Positions 27,241-39,460 of a DNA stretch of 64,000 nucleotides are shown in pieces. Numbering within the stretch: the stretch's first letter is position 1; each line of letters begins with the position of its first letter. The notes below the pieces were generated by a model, which ran no database searches, was not told where the DNA came from, and saw nothing but the letters and a program-made list of their open reading frames with translations. This DNA is from Lamellibrachia satsuma. Lineage: Eukaryota; Annelida; Polychaeta; Sabellida; Siboglinidae. Made by a program: the position numbers and the translations under genes. The stretch is from NCBI GenBank assembly GCA_033239005.1, contig BSQZ01000018.1, positions 6,105,536-6,169,535 of the forward strand. Reading direction: 5' to 3'.

Positions 27241-27535
27241 ATGATAAGAGAACATTATAACATTGCAGTGGTTATGTTTAGAGAACATTATAACATTGCA
27301 GTGGATATGTTTAGAGAACATTATAACATTGCAGTGGTTATGTTTAGAGAACATTATAACATTGCAGTGGATATGTTTAGAGAACATTATAACATTGCAG
27401 CGGATATGTTTAGAGAACATTATAACATTGCAGTGGATATGTTTAGAGAACATTACAACACTGCAGTGGATATGTTTACAGAACATTATAACATTGCAGT
27501 GGATATGTTTACAGAATATTATAACATTGCAGTGA
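27241..27535. repeat. 33-bp minisatellite, about 9 copies
   Basis: The unit is AGAGAACATTATAACATTGC plus AGTGGTTATGTTT. It gives an 11-residue in-frame repeat on both strands; judged non-coding. Confidence 0.95.
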
Positions 27536-27589
27536 ATATGACTCGGACTCTTCTATTGTGACCAGTTTGTATACAACATTTATACAATG

Positions 27590-27591
<2 letters not shown>

Positions 27592-27661
<70 letters not shown>
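27592..27661. repeat. (TA)n tract
   Basis: Pure TA. Confidence 0.95.
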
Positions 27662-27666
<5 letters not shown>

Positions 27667-28430
27667 CAAAATAAATGGTCATGGAGACTGCCATTACGAC
27701 AATGATACGACAGAGGGAAGGTAGAACTGGGAAGGAGATATGTAAGCAAAGAGGAGCTGGGAATGGGTTGGAGAGGAACATGATAAAGGGAATATAAGAA
27801 AGATTGAGGTGTGTAGTGGTGGGAGAGATGGACTGGGAGGGAGTGAATGGAGAACGGCGGATGAGCGGGAGTAGGGGGAGATGGGTTGGGAGGGAATGAA
27901 TGGAGAACGGCGGAGGAGCGGGAGGAGGGGGAGGAAGGGGAGGAGGAGGAGATGGGTTGGGATGGATATATGCAGAAGGATGGGGTGAGTTTGAATGAAT
28001 GAGAACAGGTAATAAAAGATTGGAGATGGGTAGGATAGCGGTAGGGATTGCGTGATAGGGAAGGCATCAGAGTGCTGGGAAGAAAGATAAGGCAGGTGGA
28101 CACAATGGAGAAAAAAGTGATATGTATTCATGAAGAAGGAAGAAGGGGACGATGGCGCCGTAGAGGATGCAGTGAAGCGGCAGAGTAAGAGACAGTGGAT
28201 GTCACGTGGCTGACTATCAGTGCTTCTGTGGCATCAGTAGACTCAGGAGAGACACTCCAAGTGCCAAGGAATTGAATCGTCCGAGTCTATAGGCGGCATC
28301 AAAGGTCACCCATCGTTTTATGGCTGTCATAACATTACGCCATTGCGCACTGCTGCTATTGTGACACGAGGGATTTTCTCACAATTCATTTGCTGCCAGA
28401 TTCAGTGGGTGGCACGGGAATGGTGGTATG
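27662..28430. other. Purine-rich non-genic sequence
   Basis: Strongly G/A-biased plus strand with degenerate GGGAGATGGGTTGGGAGGGA repeats. Minus-strand frames are compositional. Confidence 0.5.
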
Positions 28431-28433
28431 TAT

Positions 28434-28605
28434 TTATGTATTTATGTATGTATGTATGTATGTATGTATGTATGTATGTATGTATGTATGTATGTATGTA
28501 TGTATGTATGTATGTATATATGCATGTATGTATGTATGTATGTATGTATGTATGTATGTATGTATGTATGTATGTATGTATGTATGTATGTATGTATAAA
28601 TGAAT
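28434..28605. repeat. (GTAT)n microsatellite
   Basis: About 40 tetramers with one ATGC interruption. Confidence 0.96.
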
Positions 28606-28637
28606 ACGTGTATGTATGCATGCATGTACGTACGTAC

Positions 28638-28753
<116 letters not shown>

Positions 28754-29084
28754 CTTCTATTGCGCTAATGTAAATCCTCTAGAGACTCAAGCCCGCAACC
28801 GCACCAAAACAAATGGGGTTAAGTAGTTCATAATCGATAAGCATTTCCAGTTGCAAACAGTAGGATTGGTACGCTCGGGAGCTATGGATGATAACCAAGT
28901 TTAAACAAGTTGGTTTTTAGTTTACGGCGAAATTATGTGGTTAAGTCTGTATTTCCTACACACTTAACAGGGATTGGGTACCACAGAGTCGGTGCATCAA
29001 CTGAAAAAGCTCTACTTCCGGCATTTGTCTTAACAGTGGGAACAAAAAGTAGATTAGAATTGGATGATCGAAGCTGTCTGTGCT

Positions 29085-29320
29085 GTCTTGTAGAAGTGAG
29101 CAGTGAATGTAGGTACACGCACACACACGTGTACATGTGTGTGTATTTACACTCACTGCTCACTTCTACAAGACAGAAGACTGTTTTCGATAGAAGTACA
29201 CACGCACGCACACGTGTGTGTGTATGTGTGTGTGCGTGTGCGTGTGCGTGTGGGTGTGCGTGTGTGTATTTGCATTCACTGCTCACTCCTTCAAGATAGA
29301 AGACTGTTTTCGATAGGAGC
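29085..29320. repeat. Inverted repeat with a third direct copy
   Basis: CTTGTAGAAGTGAGCAGTGA (near 29089) is mirrored by TCACTGCTCACTTCTACAAG (near 29152), forming a hairpin around CA/GT runs. A diverged third copy, CACTGCTCACTCCTTCAAGA, follows near 29278 with the same AGACTGTTTTCGATAG tail. Confidence 0.85.
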
Positions 29321-29499
29321 CGGCAACAGAAACAAATACAACACAGAACTGTAGATTATTCATGTTGTACTGATGGAGAACGGAATGTCCGCGCTCGCTC
29401 GTCGAACGACTGACAGTGATGAGATCGAAAATACACGCCAAAAACACAGAAGTAGAACATGTTGGATATCGCGGGAAGAAATGAATGTCGGACACTTAC

Positions 29500-29880
29500 T
29501 TCCTGCGGCTGATCACCTCCGTTAAACATCCACTCAACTGTGGGCTCCGTGTATCAGTCGGACGAACAGTTCTACTGTCGAGTCGACAGTCCACTACGTC
29601 AGTTTCCTTCGCGACTCAGCGTCCCACGCGACTCCCGCTCACGACGACCCCCGCTAACTGGCCGCTGCCTGCCTCGTCCCGTGCCACAGCCCGGCAGCCG
29701 TCGATTAGCCGTCTCCAAGCTACGTGTCGATGCCAACTGTCCCCTGGGTGTCGTTGACAGCGCTACGGGACGCCATGCCGCTCCCAATAAAGATACATTA
29801 TGTGACACGCAGCGCCCCCTGGTGGACTGCTCTCGGGCACATCATTTGTCGTCGTCGAGTTGTCGCGGTTGTTAGGCCGT
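29500..29880 (-). other. Possible non-coding first exon / promoter region of the DUF7042-7045-like gene
   Basis: A G+C-rich island in AT-rich DNA. On the minus strand it ends in a strong donor, CAGGAA|GTAAGT at 29500. A matching acceptor TTTTGCAG lies just upstream of exon 1 near 24880. This would be a 5' UTR exon with a 4.6-kb intron. Inference only; no TATA box or start site was identified. Confidence 0.3.
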
Positions 29881-30182
29881 GATTGATGACTCATGTTGGG
29901 GACCCGTGCTTGTCATTGTGGAGTTGGATTACGCGGCCTTGTTGATTGCAGGACAAAACTGAAATTGTCAACTGGCGAATGACTACTATGAGGAGTTATT
30001 GACGTACTCATCACCGCTTGCTCCTGCACCTCATGACGGCCACAGGGATGCAACTCGGCCAGTCCAACCAACTGTCTCCACACATCTCCATTATTCATTG
30101 CTGTTTTCAGTTATCCAGGCTCCAGTCTCACATTGTCCGTTAGATAGTTAATAAATGTCAATGTTGGTCTGTTTTGGCTTGT

Positions 30183-30657
30183 TCTTCCAAGTGCTCGTTG
30201 TGGTTGTCCTTCGTTCCCTCGCTGTGGTTGTCCTTCGTTCCCTCGTTGTGGTTGTCCTTCGTTCACTCGTTGTGGTTGTCCTTCGTTCCTTCGTTGTGGT
30301 TGTCCTTCGTTCCCTCGTTGTGGTTGTCATTCGTTCCCTCGTTGTGGTTGCCCTTCGTTCCCTCATTGTGGTTGTCCTTCGTTCCCTCTTTGTGGTTGTC
30401 CTTCGTTCCCTCGTTGTGGTTGTCCTTCGTTCCCTCGTTGTGGTTGTCCTTCGTTCCCTCGTTGTGGTTGTCCTTCGTTCCCTCGTTGTGGTTGTCCTTC
30501 GTTCCCTCGTTGTGGTTGTCCTTCGTTCCCTCGTTGTGGTTGTCCTTCGTTCCCTCGTTATGGTTGTCCTTCGTTCCCTCGTTGTGGTTGCCCTTCGTTC
30601 CCTCGTTGTGGTTGTCCTTCGTTCCCTCGTTGTGGTTGTCCTTCGTTCCCTCGTTGT
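30183..30657. repeat. 24-bp minisatellite, about 19 copies
   Basis: The unit is CGTTCCCTCGTTGTGGTTGT plus CCTT. Open on both strands (plus VVVVLRSL, minus TTTRERRT repeats), both artefacts of a stop-free unit that is a multiple of three. Confidence 0.96.
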
Positions 30658-30659
30658 GC

Positions 30660-31645
30660 CTTTAGCAGTATCCAGCAAATCTAGTCTTTCTACAGCTCAA
30701 GATTGTCCTTCATTCAAAACCTATCAGCATTATGTTATATATGCGTGTACATATACATGTATATATTCGTGGATGCGTACGTTAGGTGTTCCACCCGATT
30801 CTAACTGAGACTCATATTACGTAAGCACCAGTGAATAAATAAATTATAATATTATGTGTTATGCACTTTTTGTCTGCCTTTGTCATCGGCATCCATCATC
30901 GTCCCATATCTGCCCCTCGTCCGCATCCATGTGAGATCCTAACTTGTCGTCCAGATGACACACTCATGAGTACATTTGTGACTGAGAGGTTCGGCCACAG
31001 AACGTAATCTCTCTTAATTTCTTCCACCCATTACGTGAATCAAGACACAAAATCGAAGTCCGTCTCTGACAGAAACGAATGCATGTTTCTCAAGAGACGT
31101 ATCTCCTGTAAACAACCGGCTTGGCGTACGCGCTCTGCCCAACTATCCGGTCACCTTCCTCAGAATTAATATCATGTCCACAGAAACCGCCAGAAATAGA
31201 TTTTTTATTTGCAATTGATTACGTTTCCCACAGGGCTGTATTTAGTTTATATTTCCCGAGGGATCACATTTATTATTTTTGCCGATGCGATCACGCAGAG
31301 CCGTTGCTGACATCACATGAAACATCTGCAGTCATGAAATGCTGACATTCAACTGTCCATTTATCGCAACTGCTCATTAATATGAACAGCGTTGTTTTAT
31401 TGATAGGCGTTTGCGCGTAAACAATATTAACACAATGTTTTAAGCGTTATAAAGAGTTAAAAACGACCTTCTTGCCTTCGATTGCGCCATAAAGACAAAA
31501 AAACGTTCCTTCGTAAAAAAGGTGGTGATAATAGTTTCGCTCCCTAATACATCTGAATATTTATACAACATCCGATCTATGTTGTTTTACGTGTTGTTTT
31601 ACATGTTCAACTCATTCAACGCATTCAACCGGACTATCCAATACT
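30660..31645. other. Non-genic spacer
   Basis: No exon, RNA gene or element end recognised. Confidence 0.45.
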
Positions 31646-31649
31646 TGCA

Positions 31650-31806
<157 letters not shown>

Positions 31807-31926
31807 ACAGTGGTGTGGGTGATGTGTGTGTGTGGTGTGGGTGGTGTGTGTGGTGCGTTTGATGTGGGTGGTTTGGGTGGTATGTGTGTGTGGTGTGTGA
31901 GGTGTGGGTGGTGTGGGTGGTGTATG

Positions 31927-31957
<31 letters not shown>

Positions 31958-32008
31958 TGTGTGGTGTGTGAGGTGTGGGTGGTGTGGGTGGTGTATGGTG
32001 TGTGTGTG

Positions 32009-32040
<32 letters not shown>

Positions 32041-32075
32041 TGCGTGTGTGCGTGCGTGCGTGCGTGTGTGTGTAC
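31807..32075. repeat. GT-rich degenerate repeats
   Basis: GGTGTGGGTGGTGT motifs in a duplicated block of about 75 bp, then (GT)n and (GCGT)n. Confidence 0.93.
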
Positions 32076-32079
32076 AAAA

Positions 32080-33085
32080 TCGGTCAGTGTAATTATAATC
32101 GAGCTAGCGTATGTTTGTATGTGATTATGTTAGCGTTTCCTCCTAGACGTTTGAGAGTACGTAGCGCCATCTAGGCGGTTTATATTAATTATAGTAGAAA
32201 GCACGCATCCACGTAATGGCTCGAGGTATCCATGGGTCTAAATTCACGCGACCTTCAACATTTCGAACGTGCGTGACGCGGTTGTTTCTGGTAATACGTC
32301 TGACGTTTCCTTACACAATCTCGAGCGCATTGACGGCATATTGGCCTGAGGCTTTTGGTAAACATTGCTATCATGACTGTCACGTATGAACTGCCAAGGT
32401 ATCCCGTCCTTGGAACGGGCATTTTTGCTAGTATATTTAACTAATGAAACTGGCTCTCAAGTTAACTCGTCAAATGAAGGTATACCTTTTTTAGTTTATG
32501 CGAAGTATTCGTCCCAACTTTAAATATCAATAATTATGTTGCCACAATGCACACAATAAAATAAAACGGAATTGCAAAAGCTAATGTTTTGGTCGCGAGT
32601 TTGAATCCCACAAGAGTAAACTGTTTTCGTACTCTTTTATTTTATGGTACGTTTTATTTTGTATGAAACATATAAACTAATTGTCATTATCCAAAACACA
32701 CACGCACGCACACACGCACGCACGCACAGCATGGTCTGGCAGCGAGACCGGTCCATGACAGCAGTGATCCATGTTTCAAGAGGGATATTGATAGAAATAG
32801 CATCGCGTGTGGAAAGTGTCTAGTGTCCTCTCATGCATGTTATCAACACTAATGATATGTATTAGGAACATGTTTTACTGGAGACTGTTAGTCTGGCTTT
32901 ATTTGTTTATGTATATTTAATTTGACACGTACCTTGCAAGATGGTTTTAGTCTGGTTTTAACAAACATGTGCCACAAGGATTGTTCAATTTGGCATAAAC
33001 GCATGGATTTTTCGTGATTCCTGTAAGGGCAGGCCACACGCTCACACAGTACTCGAGCTATGCTTCCATTGGAGTAGAAGTTGAT
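32080..33085. other. Non-genic spacer with a tRNA-like trace
   Basis: Near 32590 the string GGTCGCGAGTTTGAATCCCA resembles the T-arm half (B box) of a tRNA-derived SINE. No A box was seen nearby. A GCAC run sits at 32698-32728. Confidence 0.35.
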
Positions 33086-33086
33086 A

Positions 33087-33178
33087 CCCCATATGGGTAA
33101 ATGTACCCATATGTGTAAATGTACCCATATGGGTAAATGTACCCATATGGGTAAATGTACCCATATGGGTAAATGTAC
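33087..33178. repeat. 18-bp array of palindromes, 5 copies
   Basis: The unit is ACCCATATGGGTAAATGT. Each unit carries the 12-bp perfect palindrome ACCCATATGGGT (one copy reads ATGTGT). Confidence 0.94.
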
Positions 33179-33589
33179 TGCAGAAGATACAATTTCGTTT
33201 TCAGAAGAATTGCATACAAAACGACATTGTTTCTATTATCAATAGTTGAATGTTTTGATAAGCAAGTAGTTACTTGTAAGCCCTCACATAAATGCCCCCC
33301 CCCCAACAAATGTAATCATAATCCATCCTCTTGAATCGTCGCTAACTAATATGGTACAAAGTACTTGGATATCTCTCTATGCTATGCAGAAGAACTTGCA
33401 CGGTCTCCATTTTATGCATTATTTTCTGTTATTAAACACCCGTTCAACACGTGCCGTGCAATACTGGGGTGCAATACTAAAAGCGGTATTGATCGCTCGT
33501 GATACGGACCGAACTAGTTGGTGACGTCATGACGTGGACCTCGCTTATAAAATGGTGCGACTCCACTGTCGGTGGGCACCATATGCTGC

Positions 33590-33690
33590 ATTCACGTGTA
33601 TCCATGCTTTATGTGCGTAAAAATAAACTATAGATGTTTGAAACGTATCGTCGGTCAATTGTTTTACGCTTTTCTTCCGTTTAGTTTATT
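33590..33690 (+). repeat. Diverged copy of the outer arm of the 2.7-6.4 kb inverted repeat
   Basis: CGTATCGTCGGTCAATTGT and the flanking GTAAAAATAAACTATAGATG match positions about 2720-2790 with scattered differences. Confidence 0.75.
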
Positions 33691-33964
33691 GATCCCTAAC
33701 CTTACCTTACGGTGGCTTATTGCCATTCTGCGCTTTCTTCCGTATCAGTTCAGTGATCACCAACCTTACCTTATGGTTCCCCATTGTCATTGTTCACTGC
33801 GCACGTTATGTCACAATTAAAGTATTGTCTACGTTATCGCGCGTATAAAACAACAAACGGAAATTTGATTGTTTAAAGTCAAATGACAACCTACTGCGAC
33901 GGCATAGACATACAACTTAGTCCCCAACTTTTAATTTAATTTAAGGCGCGTGAGATACATTTAA

Positions 33965-34207
33965 ATGGCACCTTTGCGATGTGAATCGCCCGAGAATCTA
34001 CGCGACATCTGGCGGAGTAGCACAACTAATTGGACGCGCCCGATTATTTGTGCCACTCCGCCACCGTCTCGTGCGATTATTTGTACCACTCCGCCTCAGA
34101 CTCGTGTGATTATTTGTACCACTCCGCCACAGTCTCGTGTGATTATCTGTGCCACTCCGCCACCGTCTCGTGTGAGTCACGGGCAGTTCACATCGCAAAG
34201 GTGCCAT
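33965..34207. mobile_element. 243-bp TIR element (MITE-like) with internal 33-bp repeats
   Basis: The ends ATGGCACCTTTGCGATGTGA and TCACATCGCAAAGGTGCCAT are perfect inverted repeats of at least 21 bp. Inside are four 33-bp units with CACTCCGCC cores. Non-coding. Confidence 0.82.
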
Positions 34208-34399
34208 ATAGCGTAGTATTATTTCTGCTGTATTGTTACATTGCATGATATAATTCTTGTCATTGTACGCTGTGTGTTGTTGTTTGTCATCAAATGATGT
34301 ATTTTTATATGTCTGTTTGTGTGTCGTCGATAACGATCTGTGAATGCTGATGCTCAAGCAAAGTTGAAGAAACCCTAAGGCACGGGGTTATCTCCGTTT

Positions 34400-34492
34400 T
34401 CAATACCAGATGTCGCGATCCTCGTCTTTCACGCACTCGGCAAGGGTCCTCACAACTGGTTTGTACCCGACCCCCGCGTTGTTAATCCGGCA
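34400..34492 (-). CDS. Orphan coding-like terminal exon, function unknown
   Basis: A 93-bp open stretch with acceptor CATAATCAG. It encodes CRINNAGVGYKPVVRTLAEC, then VKDEDRDIWY and a TGA. Its codon use is G+C-rich against AT-rich surroundings. I found no partner exon and do not recognise the protein. It could be the last exon of an unseen gene, a pseudogene fragment or chance. Confidence 0.25.
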   Translation of the reverse strand, partial: CRINNAGVGYKPVVRTLAECVKDEDRDIWY

Positions 34493-36298
34493 CTGATTAT
34501 GTATGTTCCAACTTCGATGTCAGCAACTACGTAGTGCTGGACCATAAGTATCGGCGATTGAAGAATACACCCTCGGGGCTTCCCGTATTGATCTCTGACA
34601 TTTACAGAAACAATTTGAACAACCGTCGAAATATGTCAAATGGCGAATTATACTGCGACGTGCTTGTGCTGTGAATGGGCATGTACCAACTGTTCTTTTT
34701 TTGCAATTGTGCTTTCTTTCGCCAAAGCCAGCAACATTTCCTGTGTGTTGTCTTATGCGTTCTCCTGAATCAACGGTTGCTGCTCCGTTGCCAGGACGTC
34801 TTTATGTCCGTTTCTTATTGGATGCAGGAGTACACTAACGAGTTAAAGTCACGACGTCGTAGCGCTGAGTGATGCACAGGCCACACATGCTCATCTATTC
34901 ATATATTGCGTACTTTAGTGTGTCTGACATTGGGATGGTCCTTATTAAATTGTGTGCAAGAATGCATTCTGTACGTGTTATTCTCACACAATGCATTATT
35001 GACTTTTGTTCTAAGCCATTGTACTTATTTTTCTTACATTCCTTCGAAGTTCACGATTAAGATGTAACTTTGGACCTCATATATAAACGCATTCCAATAG
35101 TAGCTGATCATTTGCCCTAATCTTATATGAATCTCCATATAAAAACCTACCTCTATGCCAAATGACGTTCTGTGATATTTTAAACAATTGGTATTCTTAA
35201 CAGCTAGATTATTTCCACTGTTTTGTCACGAGCAATAACTGATTGGTGAAAGTGGCTTCTCTGAATACACGTAAACATATATGACGAACGATAACTTCGA
35301 ATTACGCCTTAAAAAGCGTAGGTCTCATTTAGAAAACAGTGCCCATCATTTTTGCACGCGCGAACATCCATTCCCTTGCGCTTGAAACAAAAGCCAAGCA
35401 CACCGAAGACAACTGATTATTACTTCGCCACATATCAACTGGATCCAGGCACGGGCAGATTTGTCAGAAGATAATAATCAAGTCTCCGGGAAAATCTGCA
35501 CTTCGGTGACACTTCACGACACGACGACGCGTTGATTACCGCACAGCTACAACAGCCGATTGCCGCCGGCTGACACGACGCTTCCGCGCGGCCACGTATA
35601 GCCAGGTTCGTATCGCCGAGTTTTCGCGGCAACGCTCAATCAAGCCCGTCACTATTCCCCGGTTACGCCGTCACGTTTGACGCCATCGCTTTGTGTAATT
35701 GGCGTTGATATTTAATTAAGATGTGTCGTCTTTATTTTTATGGGTGTGGTGTACTTACAAACGTTAGGGGTAATATTTTTAAAATGGTCTAATTTTTAAG
35801 ATGCCTCTTACGTCTCTGTAAAAAAAATGTAGTTTATATAAGCCACGACATTAGTCTAGCAATGTGTTTTCGTCCAGCCATTTCAAAATTGAATGATAAA
35901 GCACAGCTGCCAGCTTGTTACACGAGAAGAGGGGGATTTTACAAGAATTTTATAAATTAGTATTTATAAGTCTAGTCTATGATAGAGCTTCCACGAAATG
36001 CCGTATTTTTAAGGTTGCAAATGTCGTAATGCAAGAGATCATGGTCAACAAGATTTTCGTCAAAAATGTATGCGTTTAATGCTTCCATTGATGTTTTGGA
36101 AGCTATGGCAATATGAGTTTTCGTCGGTTCTGGTTACATGTCGTGGTATATGGAGACATCCTTGAGCTGCTGACATAATTTTAATAATTGTACACCTAAA
36201 CCAGTCCCGCGATTGTCTCGCCGTGCGCCGAAACAATCGATTGTCTCGCCGTGCGCCGAAACAATCGTGAGATCGATCGATTTTTATTTTCGGTGCTA
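34493..36298. other. Non-genic spacer
   Basis: AT-rich, with a small G+C-rich pocket at 35440-35660 of unknown meaning. A 29-bp direct duplication (GATTGTCTCGCCGTGCGCCG) occurs at 36210-36265. No exon supported. Confidence 0.4.
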
Positions 36299-36371
36299 GC
36301 GTTATGGTTTACGTTATGGTTTACATTATGGTTTACGTTATGGTATACGTTATGATTTACGTTATGGTTTA
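36299..36371. repeat. 12-bp minisatellite, 6 copies
   Basis: The unit is GTTATGGTTTAC with single-base variants. Confidence 0.92.
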
Positions 36372-37147
36372 CCTGCAATTCTAAACTTTAGTGTTGATGT
36401 CTGGGCTCAATATGTACTACGTCGAAAGGGTGATTCGCCCGTAAATCAGCACAATTGTCACCTCAACAAAATATAAGGAGGGCGATTTTTTTTACAAAGT
36501 AATAAAATCGTTCCCTCGCAAAATCAAAGCTTTGACAGTTTATATGTGTGCCTCCAGATGAGTAAAACATTTCAGAGAAGATTTTGAAATCAATAGTGTC
36601 ACAAATTTATGTTATGATCGTCAATACCGAGAAATGCCTTGAAACCAATTAACACGTTATCGTGGTTTATGGTTGCTGGGGTTTCTTTGCGCTACGACAA
36701 GAACTATAAAACACATTTACACACCTGCATTTTTTATAGGTGTCGCTTGTGTTTAAGCTTACTGGGGTACCATGGTGTACCATGGTATGCCTGTTTCAAA
36801 ACACCATGGTATTTTACAAGAGAAAGCCTACGACACGCGAAACAAAAGTGACACGCATTGAAACGAGGCTTACGGTTGGATAGAAAAAGAACAGTGACAC
36901 TTTTGAGAAGGAGTTAAAGGAACCGTGACACTTTGGTATTGAAACAAAGGCTGTGATTGGCGCAGAAAGTAAGTGTAAGTGTAAGTGTAAGTGTAAGTTG
37001 TAATAATGTCACAGCTACTCTTCAGAGTAACGACCAAGCGTCTCGTTTATGGCATGAATACCCTGTCATAAAAAGGATTTGTCATCTGACATTTCTTTGT
37101 TTAGCGTTTATCTTATCATTGTTTGCTCAGTGACACGCTCTGTGGGT
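36372..37147. other. Non-genic spacer
   Basis: Contains GTACCATGGT repeats at 36768-36815, resembling the sequence next to the 30-bp array at 3.4 kb, and five GTAAGT hexamers at 36969-36999. Confidence 0.5.
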
Positions 37148-37317
37148 ACGGGCGTCCGCAGGGGGGAGGGGGCACTTGGCCCCCTGATCTGGAATTTTTT
37201 CGGACGTATATTCGTGAGCTCAAAGTATACGTTAACTTTACATCTATATATATATATATTTTTTTTTCTTCTTCTTCTTTCTTGCCCCTCCCTGAAAAAA
37301 TTCCTGCGGACGCCCGA
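37148..37317. mobile_element. 170-bp MITE with 8-bp target duplication
   Basis: The ends CGGGCGTCCGCAGG and CCTGCGGACGCCCG are inverted. The 8-bp sequence CTGTGGGT flanks both sides (37140-37147 and 37318-37325). The duplication length suggests mobilisation by a hAT-type transposase. Confidence 0.78.
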
Positions 37318-37325
37318 CTGTGGGT

Positions 37326-38364
37326 CAACAGTCAGACTGATATACCTGAGTGAAATATAGCGGACAGAAATGCTCATGTCATAAGTGAAGTGAAGTCTTT
37401 TCATTATAGTCATGGTGGTTAGGTCACTTTTTGTCCATTGTAGTTACTCGGCGGACAAAAGCACCAAACTTTTGGTCATACAAATGTTGGCGATATTGAA
37501 CCGATGACAATATGACAGCAGTGAAAGTTGTGTTACCATAATTTTTTTATATCTATGCATTATTTTGCATAGATATTCTATGAATGTTTACGCTTCTTTT
37601 TGTGTATAATATGTTATGGTAGGGCGATTGTTTTATTTAATCTACGATCGATCGAATTATATGCGGGTTTCGATGTTCGCAGGCGATTTCGGAGTCCCGA
37701 TTTCAACCACCCGAATCCTCTTCAAATTAAAACTAATAAAGGTATTTTAATTATGTCTGTCCTTGGATGCAGTTAAGATAACAATCTCTTGGATTCACCT
37801 GTTTAAAACTTTCAACAATACACGGTGGGGAAATAATCACTATTTATTGGCTATGCTAGTATATCTCTACACCATTTGCAGCACCACTTAACATGAATTG
37901 AAGTTTACATGTATTATTTAAATAACACTAGAACGTTCAAAGATATACAGTGAAATTAATATGTGTGACATATATGCATGGAAACGTCAGTTTTGCGCGA
38001 CGTGACAATGACAAGCAGTGTCACTGTTATGGTGGAGCTACTGAAGCAAGGAACGTTAACATATCAATGTGACTATAGTTTATGTCACACTTGCTCTTGT
38101 AGAATACGGTGCATTCCATAGATACTTTCGTACATTTGCAATTGCAGCATTTTTAAACGACATTCACGAAAGTGTAATCCAAATGGGTACGCGTCAAAAC
38201 ATATTTGACATTCATCTAACCAAATTCTTCCCGGGAAGGCACCATAGGATTTATTTAATGTTAGATAATTCAGACTCCGGCTTAGTAAACAGCCCATATG
38301 ACTTGTTCAAGCAGAGCATCCTGAAAAAATGGACTGTTGGTGGCATGAACACATAGCTGCAAAT
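37326..38364. other. Non-genic spacer
   Basis: No recognised gene. The plus-strand frame at 38069-38356 (95 codons) has no family features. Confidence 0.4.
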
Positions 38365-38562
38365 GGTGTACGGTGTTAGAGATACTACCATAACCAATAA
38401 ATAGCGTGTATGGTGTTCGAGATACTACCATGACCAATAAATAGCATGTACGGTGTTAGAGATACTACCATAACCAATAAATAGCGTGTATGGTGTTAGA
38501 GATACTACCATGACAAATAAATAGCGTGTACGGTGTTAGAGATACTACCATAACCAATAAAT
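38365..38562. repeat. 40-bp minisatellite, 5 copies
   Basis: The unit is GTGTACGGTGTTAGAGATAC plus TACCATAACCAATAAATAGC. Confidence 0.95.
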
Positions 38563-38984
38563 GAAACTATCCTAAAGAAAGGTCAACAATAAAAATTAAT
38601 TATGCTGTTTTGCTATAAATTTAATGAAGTAATTCGTCGCAAATAGTTAGTTGTTGATAGAAAAATGTTGTGTTGAAGAGAAGAAACAGCGACCATCTCA
38701 TAGAAACGAGGGTTCAGTATTAAAATCTAGGAAGCTTTGGCCGGTTCTTTTTGCCTCAGATTGCGCATTTTTGTGCAGATAACAATTGAACCGGATTATC
38801 ATCCACAGGAAGGAACTCCTGATGGTGTGTGGACAAGGACGCCAGCATTGACTGAAACTGGCAATAGAAAGAACGTTACAAGGAAAAAGACCTGAAACGA
38901 ATGGTCTTATCAGACAGACTGAAAGAAGGAAATATGAAGACATAAAGACAGGGCAGAATAGTACGGCTAACAGACTGTCCTACA

Positions 38985-39135
38985 TGTGGCTGAATCGTTA
39001 CCACCACTCCCCACCTTCATTAATGATCAGTGTGGTTTTATTGATCCAGAGGGCATTCTTCATCCAGCACACACTTCTTCTGTTTCCCCATCAATCACTT
39101 TGGTGCCCTCCCAGTCAATAACAGTTATTTCCGCT
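38985..39135 (-). pseudogene. Possible Penelope-like retroelement C-terminal fragment
   Basis: On the minus strand, frames contain VIDWEGTKVIDG and NALWINKTTLINEGG, resembling the end of GIY-YIG-bearing retroelement proteins (IWIRK and NRDEGG type motifs). Short and broken; a weak call from memory of the family. Confidence 0.35.
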
Positions 39136-39446
39136 GGCATGATGTGTGACACCATACCATCTGGCGAGCAGAATCTAAATCCCACCATCCAATTCCTGAA
39201 GAAGACAACCAAAGTTTGTTGAAACGTCTAAATTGTGTAACCATTCATGTGGTTAGTTCTTTATCGTACATCACACCGTAAACACCAGCATATGATACTA
39301 GATGCGGTAGGAAAACAACAAGAACTGCATGCACACATCCTCTAGCACCAATCCACAATCACAGTTGAAGTGAACGATTGCACAATGAATCGTGTCTTTT
39401 AATGCAATGCAGTGTCTGTTTCTCTCAGCGACTGCCTCATCTCCTG
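39136..39446. other. Region 3' of the last AP4E1 exon recognised
   Basis: No exon with epsilon-ear similarity found here. If e20 is terminal, this is 3' UTR and flank. Confidence 0.35.
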
Positions 39447-39460
39447 TTACGTCGTATTAC

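Noticed and set aside
38069..38356. 95-codon plus-strand frame
   Set aside because: No similarity recognised; isolated, with no splice context.
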